Assembly: GCF_024169925.1 (NCBI RefSeq)
Contig: NZ_JALJXF010000001.1
Location: forward strand, 3,478,001 to 3,542,000
Source: Methylorubrum extorquens
GTDB taxonomy: Bacteria; Pseudomonadota; Alphaproteobacteria; Rhizobiales; Beijerinckiaceae
DNA length: 64,000 nt
Direction: 5' to 3'
In this document: positions 52,998 through 62,184 of the stretch, piece by piece
Layout: every line of letters begins with the position of its first letter
Numbering within the stretch: the stretch's first letter is position 1
Made by a program: the position numbers and the translations under genes
Notes under the pieces: model-generated
What the model saw: only the letters and a program-made list of their open reading frames with translations
What the model was told of the DNA's origin: nothing
The model's database searches: none

Positions 52998-53804
52998 ATG
53001 ATGAAGCTCGTCGTTGTGGGCGCCGAAGGGCGCATGGGGCGGATGCTGATCCGTGCGGTCGCGGAGGCCGAGGGCTGCACGCTGCACGGCGCCGTCGAGC
53101 GCGCGGGCTCGGCCGTCATCGGCCAGGATGCGGGGATCCTGGCCGGCCTCGGCGAACTCGGCGTGCCGGTGAGCGACGACCCCCTGTCGCAGTTCGTAGC
53201 CGCCGACGGGGTTCTGGACTTCACCGCCCCCGCCGCGACGGTCGCCTTCGCCGAACTCGCCGCACAGGCCCGCATCGTCCACGTCGTCGGCACCACGGGA
53301 CTATCCGAGGACGACCTGACGCGGCTGAAGGCGGCGAGCTACCATGCCCGCATCGTGCGCTCGGGCAACATGTCGCTCGGCGTCAACCTGCTGGCCGGCC
53401 TCGTGCGCAAGGTCGCCGCCACGCTGGGCCCGGAATTCGACATCGAGGTGCTGGAGATGCACCACCGCATGAAGGTCGATGCCCCCTCCGGCACGGCCCT
53501 GCTGCTCGGCGAGGCGGCGGCGGAAGGCCGGGACGTGTCTCTGACCGAGACTCGCGTCTCGACCCGCGACGGCCATACCGGCGCGCGCCGGCCCGGCGAT
53601 ATCGGTTTCGCGACTCTGCGCGGCGGCTCGGTGGTCGGCGACCACAGCGTGATCTTCGCCGGCCCCTCGGAGCGGATCACGCTCTCGCACCACGCCGAGG
53701 ACCGGGCCATCTTCGCCCGCGGTGCCGTACGGGCGGCGCAATGGGCCTTCGACAAGCCGCCGGGCCTCTACGGCATGGACGACGTGCTGGGGCTTCGCGA
53801 CTAG
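52998..53804 (+). CDS. dapB: 4-hydroxy-tetrahydrodipicolinate reductase
   Basis: NAD(P)H-dependent step of lysine and diaminopimelate synthesis. 268 residues: cofactor loop [12 protein letters not shown] (8-19), [17 protein letters not shown] near 75, [20 protein letters not shown], and the substrate motif [20 protein letters not shown] near 153-172. The ATG giving [11 protein letters not shown] is the family start. It forms a probable dapB-gpmA pair, a gene order seen in related genomes. Confidence 0.96.
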   Translation: MMKLVVVGAEGRMGRMLIRAVAEAEGCTLHGAVERAGSAVIGQDAGILAGLGELGVPVSDDPLSQFVAADGVLDFTAPAATVAFAELAAQARIVHVVGTTGLSEDDLTRLKAASYHARIVRSGNMSLGVNLLAGLVRKVAATLGPEFDIEVLEMHHRMKVDAPSGTALLLGEAAAEGRDVSLTETRVSTRDGHTGARRPGDIGFATLRGGSVVGDHSVIFAGPSERITLSHHAEDRAIFARGAVRAAQWAFDKPPGLYGMDDVLGLRD

Positions 53805-53940
53805 ACTCACGTACGAATAACGAATCCAACGGAACGTCAGGCTTAGGCTTGGGAGGGGCCGCCGCGTCTGATAGAGGCCCGCCCAAGATCGCGAGGCGCC
53901 GTGCGGCCGCCCCGTCCCCTTCTCCGGAGAGACCCGTCCC

Positions 53941-54579
53941 ATGGAGCGCCTGCTCGTCCTCGCTCGGCATGGCCAGAGCGAATGGAACCTGAAGAAGCTG
54001 TTCACCGGCTGGCGCGACCCGGAGCTGACGGAGCTCGGGATCGACGAGGCCCGCCGCGCCGGGCGCTGGCTCAAGGGCCAGGGCACGCAATTCGACGTGG
54101 CTTTCACCTCGAACCTGCGGCGCGCCCAGAACACCTGTTCGCTGATCCTCGAGGAGATGGGCCAGGGGGGCCTGGAGACGATCCGCAACGAGGCATTGAA
54201 CGAGCGCGACTACGGCGACCTCTCCGGCCTCAACAAGGACGATGCCCGCGAGCGCTGGGGCGACGCGCAGGTTCACGAGTGGCGCCGCTCCTACGACGTG
54301 CCCCCGCCCGGCGGCGAGAGCCTCAAGGACACCGCCGCACGGGTGCTGCCCTATTACATCCAGACGATCCTGCCGCGCGTCATGTCGGGCGAGCGGGTGC
54401 TGGTCGCGGCCCACGGCAACTCGCTGCGGGCCCTGGTCATGGTCCTCGACGGCATGACCACCAAGACCATCGCCAGCCTCGAGATCGCCACCGGCATCCC
54501 CCTGGTCTACCAGCTCAAGGCCGACACCACGGTCGAATCGAAGACGGTCCTCGACAAGGACATCGACCAGGACGACTGA
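53941..54579 (+). CDS. gpmA: 2,3-bisphosphoglycerate-dependent phosphoglycerate mutase
   Basis: Interconverts 3- and 2-phosphoglycerate, important in the serine cycle of methylotrophs as well as in glycolysis. 212 residues; the phosphohistidine motif [10 protein letters not shown] (H10), [36 protein letters not shown] and [11 protein letters not shown] (second His). Shorter than E. coli GpmA (about 250), as usual in Alphaproteobacteria. The 136-base gap after dapB may have its own promoter. Confidence 0.94.
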   Translation: MERLLVLARHGQSEWNLKKLFTGWRDPELTELGIDEARRAGRWLKGQGTQFDVAFTSNLRRAQNTCSLILEEMGQGGLETIRNEALNERDYGDLSGLNKDDARERWGDAQVHEWRRSYDVPPPGGESLKDTAARVLPYYIQTILPRVMSGERVLVAAHGNSLRALVMVLDGMTTKTIASLEIATGIPLVYQLKADTTVESKTVLDKDIDQDD

Positions 54580-54582
54580 GGC

Positions 54583-55596
54583 TCAGCCCGGTCCCAACAC
54601 CTCCTCCACGGCCCGCGCCACGCGCGCCGTGGAGCCCGACTCGTCGAGGGGGTTGCGGCGCAGGCGGTGGCGGAGCGCACTCGGCGCAACCTGCCTGAGA
54701 TGCGCGACGGACACCGTCTCGGCCCCGTCGAGGGCGGCGAGCGCCCGGGCGGTGCGCATCAGCGTGAGTTCGCCGCGCAGGCCGTCGGTGCCGAGCGCGA
54801 GGCAGAGCCGGGCCGCATTTTCAAGCACATCATCGGGCACGCTCACGCCGCCCAGCCGCTCCCGCGCGGCCAAGATCGTCTTCTGGAGCGCCTTCTCCGC
54901 CTTGGCTTGCGCAGCACAGAACGCCTCGCCGTCGCGCTCGTAGGCGTCGCGCCGCCGCACGACCTCGATGCGGGTGGCGATGTCGGTCGGCGTCGTCACC
55001 TCGCAGGCGAGACCGAAGCGGTCGAGAAGCTGCGGACGCAACTCCCCCTCCTCCGGGTTGCCGCTGCCGACGAGGACGAAGCGGGCCGGATGGCGAAGCG
55101 ACAGGCCCTCGCGCTCGACGGTGTTGACGCCCGAGGCCGCCACGTCGAGCAGGAGGTCCACGAGATGATCCTCCAGCAGGTTCGCCTCGTCGATGTAGAG
55201 GAAGCCGCGGTTGGCCCGCGCCAGCAGGCCCGGCTCGAACGCCTTTTCCCCCTTGGTCAGCGCCCGCTCCAGATCGAGCGCGCCGACCACCCGGTCCTCG
55301 GTGGCGCCGAGCGGCAGGTCGACCACCGGCACCGGGATCTGGTGGCTCTTGCCGCGTCCGCGCACGCAGTGCGGGCAGGCCTCGGCCGGGCTGTCGGGCG
55401 AGCAGGAATAAGGGCAGCCGGCGACCGCCCGGATCTTCGGCAGCAGCGCCGCGAGCGCCCGCACCGCGGTGGACTTGCCGGTGCCCCGGTCGCCGAAGAC
55501 GAGGACGCCGCCGACGGACGGATCGACCGCCGCGATCAGGAGCGCCCGCTTCATCTCCTCCTGGGCGACGATGGCGGTGAAGGGAAAGGCAGGCAC
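54583..55596 (-). CDS. bchI: Magnesium chelatase ATPase subunit BchI
   Basis: 337 residues, an AAA+ motor that with BchD and BchH inserts Mg2+ into protoporphyrin IX for bacteriochlorophyll. Walker A is GDRGTGKST (35-43), Walker B FLYIDEANLLED, sensor GSGNPEEGELRPQLLDRFG and the arginine-rich end SALRHRLRRNPLDE. VDLPLGATEDRVVGALDLERAL is diagnostic. Between Walker A and B is a four-cysteine segment (CPYSC to CPHC) of the kind seen in some proteobacterial BchI. The start is GTG, supported by GGAAG upstream. bchD and bchH are not adjacent. A cobalt-chelatase role is a less likely alternative. Confidence 0.9.
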   Translation of the reverse strand: MPAFPFTAIVAQEEMKRALLIAAVDPSVGGVLVFGDRGTGKSTAVRALAALLPKIRAVAGCPYSCSPDSPAEACPHCVRGRGKSHQIPVPVVDLPLGATEDRVVGALDLERALTKGEKAFEPGLLARANRGFLYIDEANLLEDHLVDLLLDVAASGVNTVEREGLSLRHPARFVLVGSGNPEEGELRPQLLDRFGLACEVTTPTDIATRIEVVRRRDAYERDGEAFCAAQAKAEKALQKTILAARERLGGVSVPDDVLENAARLCLALGTDGLRGELTLMRTARALAALDGAETVSVAHLRQVAPSALRHRLRRNPLDESGSTARVARAVEEVLGPG

Positions 55597-55736
55597 GCGC
55601 GATCAGCTTCCTGAGCCGGAGGGGCCCGGAAAGGGCTCACGGGCGGTTGCACCGATCATGCACGAATTGCGCGGCACGAACAGCCGCGCTCGATCTCACC
55701 GCGGGGCAATCGAGCTTCGCATGACGGCGCGGCGCT

Positions 55737-56078
55737 TCACATCCCGCGGCAGCGGCTGCGCAGGAGGCCCGAGAATTCCTTTTCCGAGGTCTGGACCTGG
55801 GTCAGGCGCTCGGTCCGTTCGGGGCCGGACAGGCAGCGACCGTAGACGCCGGCGATCCGGCGCATGGTCTCGACATGGCGGCGCCAGACGCGGCAGAGGC
55901 TCGCCTCGTCCTCGCCGCCGCCTTCGAGCTGCTCGATCGCCTGCCGCTGCATCGAGCCCGCAACGAGCACGTCGCGGGCACAGGCCGCCTCGCCTTCCGC
56001 GCGCAGGCTGCCGGGAGCGAGGAGCGCCGCCAGAACGAGGCCGGCGCCAAGGGCGGCGCTCGGAGAAGACACGGCCAT
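55737..56078 (-). CDS. Small exported protein of unknown function
   Basis: 113 residues: signal peptide (ALGAGLVLAALLAPGSLRA), then a helical, four-cysteine mature part (ACARDVLVAGSMQRQ, SLCRVWRRHVETMRRI, GRCLSGPER, LLRSRCRGM). ATG chosen because the longer frame adds only an Arg-rich leader that overlaps ptsN. It begins one base after the ptsN stop region in the same direction, so it may be the last gene of the ptsN transcript. Family not recognised. Confidence 0.68.
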   Translation of the reverse strand: MAVSSPSAALGAGLVLAALLAPGSLRAEGEAACARDVLVAGSMQRQAIEQLEGGGEDEASLCRVWRRHVETMRRIAGVYGRCLSGPERTERLTQVQTSEKEFSGLLRSRCRGM

Positions 56079-56079
56079 G

Positions 56080-56547
56080 TCAGGCGGCCTGCGTCGTCGG
56101 GCCGTTGGCCAGCAGGGCATAGAGGGCGGTCGCGTCGCGGGCGCTGCGGATGCGCTCCAGCATGCCGGGCTCGCGCAGGAGTCGGGCGACCTGGGCCAGC
56201 GCCTTCAAGTGGTCGGCCCCCGCGCCCTCGGGAGCGAGCAGGAGAAAAGCGACGTCGATGGGTTGGCCGTCGAGGGCGTCGAAATCCACGGGCTTATCCA
56301 GCCGGGCGACGAGACCGAACAGCCGGTCGAGTTGGGGGAGCTTGCCGTGGGGGATCGCCACGCCGTCGCCGATCCCGGTGGAGCCGAGGCGCTCACGGTG
56401 GAGCAGGGTTTCGAAGACGTCGCGCTCGGACAGGTGCGGGAGGTGGCGAACCGCATGGGCGGCCAGTTCCTGCAGGACGTGCTTTTTGTCCCGCACGCGC
56501 AAGGAAGAAACGACCGAGTCCGGGTTCAGAAATTCGAGCATCGGCAT
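56080..56547 (-). CDS. ptsN: Nitrogen-related PTS EIIA protein PtsN
   Basis: 155 residues of the EIIA fold with the phosphorylated His in GDGVAIPHGKLPQ (H67). End point of the PtsP-PtsO-PtsN phosphorelay, which modulates K+ transport, carbon-nitrogen balance and other targets rather than sugar uptake. Start ATG gives MPMLEFLNPDSVVSSLRVRDKK, as in relatives. It follows hpf and rpoN, the conserved rpoN-hpf-ptsN order. Confidence 0.95.
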   Translation of the reverse strand: MPMLEFLNPDSVVSSLRVRDKKHVLQELAAHAVRHLPHLSERDVFETLLHRERLGSTGIGDGVAIPHGKLPQLDRLFGLVARLDKPVDFDALDGQPIDVAFLLLAPEGAGADHLKALAQVARLLREPGMLERIRSARDATALYALLANGPTTQAA

Positions 56548-56745
56548 GAAAACTAAACGCCTCGTGGGCGGGATCCATCCAGCGATCCCGCGTTCCCATG
56601 CACGACTGCCGAGATCCGACGTCCCCGGCATGGAGCGCCTTACGAGCCTGTCCGGATCCCGGAAACCGTTCCCGGCGCCGGTCTCCGGAGCTTCGTGAAG
56701 GACCCCGAACTTCCCGTCCGAGTGGATTTGAGACGAGCCTCTTTC

Positions 56746-57354
56746 TCAGTCCCGCTCGCCGGGCGGATCGACCCACCCGATCGCACCGTCACTGCGCCGA
56801 TATACGACGTTGATGCGCCCGGTGCCAGCGTGAACGAAGACGACGACCGGGGCGCCGGTCATGTCGAGGGCGGTGACCGCCTCGCTGACGGATTGGCGCT
56901 TGAGCGTGCGCGTGCTCTCGGCCACCACCGGGGGGTGCGCCCCCTCCTCCGCCTCGGCGTCGAGCGGCTCCTCGTCCACCTCGTCGTCGGGCGCGGCGAA
57001 GACGGCGTAGGCCGCCTCGATGTCGGCCCCGTTGTGGCTCGGCGCGCCGTGATCCTTCAGCTTGTGCTTGTAGCGGCGCAGGCGCTTTTCGAGCTTGTCG
57101 GCGGTCTGCTCGAAGCTCGCATGAACGTCGTGCGCCGCACCCGAGGCTTCCAGCGTCAGCCCGGTGACCAGATGCAGCACGCAATCGGTTCGGTATGCCG
57201 GCCCATCGCGCCGCAGGGTCACGTGCCCCGTGCAACTGGTGCTCATATGCGGATCGAGATACTTCGCGAGGGTCGCCGCCATGCGGTCCTCGACCCGGCC
57301 TCGCAGGGCCGTACCGAGATCGAGGCCATGCCCCGTCACCCGCAAACCTGCCAT
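56746..57354 (-). CDS. hpf: Long-form ribosome hibernation promoting factor
   Basis: 202 residues: N-terminal S30AE/YfiA domain (MAGLRVTGHGLDLGTALRGR to KLEKRLRRYKHKLKDH, about 1-105), an acidic linker rich in Asp/Glu (125-140), and the C-terminal dimerisation domain (RTLKRQSVSEAVTALDMTGAPVVVFVHAGTG...NVVYRRSDG). The long form alone dimerises 70S ribosomes into 100S particles under starvation. Lies between rpoN and ptsN as expected. Confidence 0.95.
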   Translation of the reverse strand: MAGLRVTGHGLDLGTALRGRVEDRMAATLAKYLDPHMSTSCTGHVTLRRDGPAYRTDCVLHLVTGLTLEASGAAHDVHASFEQTADKLEKRLRRYKHKLKDHGAPSHNGADIEAAYAVFAAPDDEVDEEPLDAEAEEGAHPPVVAESTRTLKRQSVSEAVTALDMTGAPVVVFVHAGTGRINVVYRRSDGAIGWVDPPGERD

Positions 57355-57466
57355 CGACGTCTCCGCTCTTCGTCCCGGGACATCGAGAGTTAGAAAGGGG
57401 GACGGGGCAAGTCAAACGCGAAGGCGAGCCGGCGCAAGGCTTTCACACCTGACGACGCGACCAGGG

Positions 57467-59002
57467 TCAGCGGGCGGCCGTGGCCATCTTCTCCCGGCGG
57501 CGCTCGATCGACGAGGGGATCCGCAGCGACTCCCGATACTTGGCGACAGTACGGCGGGCGATGTCGATGCCCTCATCGCGCAGCCGCTGCACCAACGCGT
57601 CGTCGGACAAGACATCGGCGGCTTCCGCATCGACCAACTGCTTGATGCGGTGCCGCACGGATTCCGAGGAATGGGAGGCGGCACCGGCCGCGCCGGGGAT
57701 CGCGGCGGTGAAAAAGTACTTCATCTCCAGGGTGCCGCGGCTGGTGCCGATCGACTTGTTAGAGGTGACGCGGGAGACGGTCGATTCGTGCATGCCGATC
57801 GCCTCGGCGACCGTCTTGAGGTTGAGCGGACGCAGGTGGGCGACACCGTGCAGGAAGAAGGCGTCCTGCTGGCGGACGATCTCGGTGGCGACCTTGAGGA
57901 TGGTGCGCGCCCGCTGTTCCAGGCTTCGGGTAAGCCAGTTCGCCGTCTGCAGGCACTCGGACAGGAATGCCTTGTCACCGTCCGCCACCGCCCCCTTCGA
58001 GACGCGCGCGTAGTAGCTCTGGTTGACCAGCACCCGCGGCAGCGCCTCGGAGTTCAGCTCGACGAGCCAGGAGCCGTCCGGCGCGGGGCGAACGAACACG
58101 TCGGGGATCAGCACCTCGACCGCGTGGGCGCCGAAGGCGCGGCCGGGCTTGGGGTCGAGGCGGCGGATCTCGGACAGCATCTCGACGAGATCTTCGTCGT
58201 CCACGCCGCAGAGGCGGCGCAGGGCCGGGAAGTCGCGCTTGGCCACGAGATCGAGGCGCGAGACCAGCGCCTGCATCGCCGGATCGAACCGATCCTGCTC
58301 GCGAAGCTGGATCGCGAGGCATTCGGCGAGGTCGCGGGCGGCTACGCCCGGCGGATCGAAGGTTTGGACCAGTTTCAAGATGCGGGCGACATCATCGAGC
58401 GAGGCGCCGAGCCGCTCGGCCACGCCGTCGATGTCCTCGCGCAGGTAGCCCGCATCGTCCACCGCATCGATGAGGAAGCTGCCGATCAGCCGGTCGGACG
58501 GATTTTGCGTCGCGAGGTCGAGCTGTGCGGCGAGGTGCTCGCGCAGGCTCGTCTCGGCGGTCAGCGTCGCCTCGAAATCGGGAAGCTCCCCGTCGAAGCT
58601 GCCGCCGGCATTGCCGTAAGGCGCCGGGGTCAGCGAGAGCATGTCCCCGGTTCCGGTCTCGCGCGGAGTGGGATTCTCGTCGGCGAACACGTTGTCGAGG
58701 CGCGTGTCGAGGTCGCCCTCGATCTCGCTGCGGCTCTGGGTCATCTCGGAGCCGAGCCATCCCTCAGGCTCCGACCCGTCGCCCCCGTCGTACTCGCCGT
58801 CGCCCGAAGCCTCCGGCGCCTCGCGCTCGGGCTCCCCCTCGGATTCGGAGCGCTCCAGAAGCGGATTGCGCTCCAGTTCGGCATCGACGTAAGCCGAGAG
58901 ATCGAGCTGCGAGAGCTGCAGAAGCTTGATCGCCTGCAGCAGTTGCGGTGTCATCACCAGGGCCTGACCCTGGCGCATCTCGAGCCGCTGGAGCAGACTC
59001 AT
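57467..59002 (-). CDS. rpoN: RNA polymerase sigma-54 factor
   Basis: 511 residues with region I (MSLLQRLEMRQGQALVMTPQLLQAIKLLQLS, given in part: QLLQAIKLLQLS), an acidic region II (about 50-100), the core-binding domain, an HTH (SESTVSRVTSNK-like stretch HESTVSRVTSNK) and the RpoN box ARRTVAKYRE near the C-terminus. It reads -24/-12 promoters with enhancer-binding activators, for nitrogen and other regulons. Start ATG at 59000-59002 gives the family N-terminus. Follows lptB after a 543-base gap. Confidence 0.96.
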   Translation of the reverse strand: MSLLQRLEMRQGQALVMTPQLLQAIKLLQLSQLDLSAYVDAELERNPLLERSESEGEPEREAPEASGDGEYDGGDGSEPEGWLGSEMTQSRSEIEGDLDTRLDNVFADENPTPRETGTGDMLSLTPAPYGNAGGSFDGELPDFEATLTAETSLREHLAAQLDLATQNPSDRLIGSFLIDAVDDAGYLREDIDGVAERLGASLDDVARILKLVQTFDPPGVAARDLAECLAIQLREQDRFDPAMQALVSRLDLVAKRDFPALRRLCGVDDEDLVEMLSEIRRLDPKPGRAFGAHAVEVLIPDVFVRPAPDGSWLVELNSEALPRVLVNQSYYARVSKGAVADGDKAFLSECLQTANWLTRSLEQRARTILKVATEIVRQQDAFFLHGVAHLRPLNLKTVAEAIGMHESTVSRVTSNKSIGTSRGTLEMKYFFTAAIPGAAGAASHSSESVRHRIKQLVDAEAADVLSDDALVQRLRDEGIDIARRTVAKYRESLRIPSSIERRREKMATAAR

Positions 59003-59545
59003 CGCGACGCCCAACCTTCAGAAATCATTGAAAAATCGCAGCCCGCGGACGAGCCGCATCGAACTCGGCACGTTCTTTGCTTCTCCTTTGATAGATCTAG
59101 CGCCATCGGTTCGAGACGTCAAAGCGGTTTGTCCGCCCGTCACCCAAATTCTCGCACCGCGGTAGCCGAGCAACAGAGGCAAGCCGCCCCCAGCCGATTC
59201 TACTGGTGAGCACTGGCTCATCGCCACACCTGCATTTGCCAGGGGCGTGCGAAGAAAGTGTTTCTGGCAAGACGGCAGCGGTGAGCATGGTTCAGCGGTC
59301 GTTACCGCACCGGCGAAAACTCGCTTCGGGCCGTCCTTTGCGGCGAACGAGGGGAAGATGTCTCCACGGCCCGGCCGGCGTGCGAAGGACCCATCAGGCC
59401 CCTGATATGACATCGTCAGACAAGGCAGCCCTCTGCGAGAACCGACCTGAGCCTGCGTAGCGCTACGGTCCGTCACCGGGAGGGAGGAATGCCGCCCCGG
59501 CCTCTGGTCGCCGAGTCCGGCCTTATCTTCGCCCGCCGCCCCGAC
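59003..59545. other. Long region upstream of rpoN
   Basis: 543 bases between lptB and rpoN (both minus) with no credible gene; open frames on either strand have no family similarity and poor codon use. It should hold the rpoN promoter. A -24/-12-like sequence facing the opposite way is listed separately. Confidence 0.55.
59067..59080 (+). promoter_or_regulatory. Sigma-54-like -24/-12 sequence facing away from rpoN
   Basis: CGGCACGTTCTTTGCT on the plus strand has the invariant GG (59067-59068) and GC (59079-59080) exactly ten bases apart and matches the consensus TGGCAC-N5-TTGCW at all but one conserved position. It points into the rpoN-lptB gap, where no plus-strand gene is seen. Confidence 0.4.
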
Positions 59546-60415
59546 CTAAAGCCGGAAATCCTCGCCGAGATAGAGCCGGCGAGCGTCCTCGTTGGCCACG
59601 ATCTGCTCGGGCGTGCCCTCGGTGAGGATGCGGCCGGAATGGGCGATGTAGGCGCGGTCGATCAGGCCGAGCGTCTCGCGGACATTGTGGTCGGTGATGA
59701 GCACGCCGATGCCGCGCTGCTTCAGGTGCTTCACGAGATCCTGGATGTCGCCGACGGCAATCGGATCGATACCGGCGAAGGGCTCGTCGAGCAGCATGAA
59801 GGTCGGCGAGGAGGCAAGCGCCCGGGCGATCTCGCAGCGGCGGCGCTCGCCGCCCGAGAGCGCGATGGAGGGCGACTTGCGCAGGCGCGCGATGTCGAAC
59901 TCTTCGAGCAGGGAGTCGAGCTTGCGCTCGCGGGCCTTGCGGTCCGGCTCGGCCACTTCGAGCACGGCGCGGATGTTGTCCTCGACCGAGAGCCCGCGGA
60001 AGATCGAGGCTTCCTGCGGCAGGTAGCCGATGCCGAGCCGGGCCCGCTGGTACATCGGCAGGTGGGTGATCTCCATCCCGTCGAGGCTGATGAAGCCGCG
60101 GTCGGCGGGGACGAGGCCGGTGATCATGTAGAAGATCGTGGTCTTGCCGGCGCCGTTGGGGCCCAGCAGCCCCACCGCCTCGCCGTTATGGACGGTGAGC
60201 CCGGCCTCGTGGACCACGGTGCGCGCGCCGTAGCTCTTGCGAAGGCCGCGCACGTGCAGCACGCCCGGACCGCCGCCCTCGGCGAGCACGCCGCCGGGCG
60301 CCGGCTGCGGCGCCGATCCACCACGCCCGAGAAAGCGGCCGAACCACGAGGCTTTGCGGCCCCAGCTCGCCGGCCTCGGCTCGGCGACCGCGCGAAGCGG
60401 CACGCCCGCAGGCAT
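59546..60415 (-). CDS. lptB: LPS export ABC transporter ATPase LptB
   Basis: ATPase of the LptB2FGC complex that extracts LPS from the inner membrane. 289 residues from the ATG; a GTG at 60428-60430 would add five. Walker A GPNGAGKTT (85-93), signature SGGERRRCE, Walker B FMLLDEPFAGIDP and switch ITDHNVRETL. An N-terminal extension of about 50 residues (Pro/Gly-rich, GRKASWFGRFLGRGG) precedes the ABC domain and is not in E. coli LptB. Follows lptA closely. Confidence 0.95.
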   Translation of the reverse strand: MPAGVPLRAVAEPRPASWGRKASWFGRFLGRGGSAPQPAPGGVLAEGGGPGVLHVRGLRKSYGARTVVHEAGLTVHNGEAVGLLGPNGAGKTTIFYMITGLVPADRGFISLDGMEITHLPMYQRARLGIGYLPQEASIFRGLSVEDNIRAVLEVAEPDRKARERKLDSLLEEFDIARLRKSPSIALSGGERRRCEIARALASSPTFMLLDEPFAGIDPIAVGDIQDLVKHLKQRGIGVLITDHNVRETLGLIDRAYIAHSGRILTEGTPEQIVANEDARRLYLGEDFRL

Positions 60416-60432
60416 TCCGGCCCCCGTCACCG

Positions 60433-61161
60433 TCAGTTCGCCTGCGCCCGCGTCTTGACGGTCGGCTTCTCGGCACCCTTGTCGGCCCCCTTGGCACCGG
60501 GCTTGGCCGCGATGGCCGGCTGGGTGCAGCCCTTCGGCTGACTGCCCTTCGCCTGGCCGGCCTCGCCCGGCACGAACATCGCCGAGACGCGTCCGCCGGC
60601 CACCGGGTCCATGTTGGCCCGGCCGCTCGCCATATCGTAGACGAGGCGCGAGCCACGGGTGACGTTCTGGCACTGGCTGAGCACGACGTTGCCGGTCAGC
60701 ACGATGCGCTTGGCCTCTTGATCGAACACGGCGTTGTCGCCGGTGGCGATCTGATCCTTCTGCGCGACGGTCACGGGGCCGGCGCATTCGACCTTGCGGA
60801 TGCCGTTGCCGCCGAGCGCCGCCTTGGCCTTCGCGTCCTCGGCGGCTTCTGCCTCCGACTTCGCCGCGTCCTTGTTCGAGTCCTTGTCCTTGTCGCGCTT
60901 GTAGTGGACCGTCATCGCCGAGCAGCGGATCGTGCTCTCGCCCTGCACCGCCACGACGTTGCCGGCGAAGATCGCCTTGTTTTCCTTGTCGAACACGTCG
61001 AGCCGGTCGGCGTCGATCTTGATCGGCCCCTTGCCGCCGCCGACGGTGCCGAGCGCGGCGGGCTTCTCCTTTGCCGTCTCCTTGGTCGGAGCCGCGGTCG
61101 CGGACTGCGCCAGGAGGAGAGCGAGGCCGGCGGCCAGCGCCGGGCCGAGACGCGGGGTCAT
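60433..61161 (-). CDS. lptA: LPS transport periplasmic protein LptA
   Basis: 242 residues: signal peptide (AQSATAAP), the OstA-like beta-jellyroll (IKIDADRLDVFDKENKAIFAGNVVAVQG, given in part: DADRLDVFDKENKAIF), and TGNVVLSQCQNVTRG. It forms the bridge carrying LPS across the periplasm. A Lys/Asp/Glu/Ala-rich insertion (about 91-115, KRDKDKDSNKDAAKSEAE) and a low-complexity C-terminal tail are additions to the basic fold. Overlaps lptC by 4 bases (ATGA). Confidence 0.93.
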   Translation of the reverse strand: MTPRLGPALAAGLALLLAQSATAAPTKETAKEKPAALGTVGGGKGPIKIDADRLDVFDKENKAIFAGNVVAVQGESTIRCSAMTVHYKRDKDKDSNKDAAKSEAEAAEDAKAKAALGGNGIRKVECAGPVTVAQKDQIATGDNAVFDQEAKRIVLTGNVVLSQCQNVTRGSRLVYDMASGRANMDPVAGGRVSAMFVPGEAGQAKGSQPKGCTQPAIAAKPGAKGADKGAEKPTVKTRAQAN

Positions 61162-61916
61162 CGCGTGGGTTCCGCAGCGGAGGTGTGGATGCGCTCCGAA
61201 TCCGTCCGCAAGGCGACCTTGGCCCCGTTCTCCTTATCGGCCTCGTCACCGTGGAACACCGCGTGCACGCGGCCGACGAAGGAGACGACGCGGCCGTTCT
61301 CAACCACGTCGAGGGTGTCGGCCACGATGGAGCCCGACGGCACCGTAACGGTGACGGCCTTGGACGAGCGAAGGCTGCCGGTCTTGAAATCGACGGTGGC
61401 GACCGAGAGGCGAACCTCCTCGCCCTTGTCGGTCCAGAGCCGGATATCGTTCTCGAGGTTGAGCGATTCGCGGGTGGAATCGAACACGCCGCCCTTCGCC
61501 TGCAGATACGCACGGCCGCCCTTGTCGTCGGTGGCGACATGGCCCTTCATGGCCTGAAGCTCGATGATGCTGGGCTTGCGCACGTCCTGCTGCGCCGCGT
61601 CGGCGACCACTTCGTAGCCACGCTCGCCTTTGCGGAAGCCGGACAGGCGCGGATTCTCCATCGTCACTTTCGTGCCAGAAACGCTGATCGGGCCGAAGGA
61701 GACGTTGGGAATGCTGCCCGTGAGCGGGCTCCAGAGCACGATCGCAGCAAGCGCCAGCACCGCGATGCCGGCGGTGACCGGGATAACCCGGCGCAGCGTC
61801 CGGACCTGCGCGCTGTGCCGTCGCGCGCGCCCATGCGCCCGCTTGCGACGCGCGTTCTCGTTCGCGGCTAGCGCGAGGAGATCCGTCTCCCCCTGGATGG
61901 TGTCGGCCGCCTGCAT
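61158..61916 (-). CDS. lptC: LPS export protein LptC
   Basis: 252 residues: basic N-terminal cytoplasmic part (RRKRAHGRARRHS), one membrane anchor (VIPVTAGIAVLALAAIVLW), then the periplasmic beta-jellyroll with VTMENPRLSGFRKGERGYEV, KGHVATDDKGGRAYL and LNLENDIRLWT. Links LptFG to LptA. The ATG giving MQAADTIQGETDLL is preferred; the open frame extends 49 codons upstream with Arg-rich, non-family sequence. First of lptC-lptA-lptB. Confidence 0.93.
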   Translation of the reverse strand: MQAADTIQGETDLLALAANENARRKRAHGRARRHSAQVRTLRRVIPVTAGIAVLALAAIVLWSPLTGSIPNVSFGPISVSGTKVTMENPRLSGFRKGERGYEVVADAAQQDVRKPSIIELQAMKGHVATDDKGGRAYLQAKGGVFDSTRESLNLENDIRLWTDKGEEVRLSVATVDFKTGSLRSSKAVTVTVPSGSIVADTLDVVENGRVVSFVGRVHAVFHGDEADKENGAKVALRTDSERIHTSAAEPTR

Positions 61917-62184
61917 CGCGTTCCTGAAGGATCGGCGCGCTTGCGGTCGCGCCCCGCCGGCCGGATGCCCCGGTGCGGTGGCAAAGTTATGGCCTCGTCT
62001 TCGCGAAATGATCAACGGCACCCGCGTGCGCCCTCGCACCGAAAGCGGCATGAAACTTCGCATCCCGACATGCTTCCTGCGCGGCGTTGCCGGCCGGCAT
62101 CGCTCCCGGTACCGCAGTGACGCGGCTCGCTCAGATGCTCTCTACTTCGCCGGATCAGCCCTGACCTTGGAGGGCCCTTGGGTC

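Noticed and set aside
57164..59209. A 681-codon plus-strand frame opposite rpoN
   Set aside because: No recognisable domain and composition typical of antisense frames; rpoN is unambiguous.
59018..59476. A 152-codon minus-strand frame in the rpoN-lptB gap
   Set aside because: Poor codon use, no domain, no good ribosome-binding site.
60416..61540. Upstream extension of the lptB frame across lptA and lptC
   Set aside because: The extension is low-complexity Arg/Gly sequence in the wrong frame of two real genes; lptB starts at 60415 or 60430.
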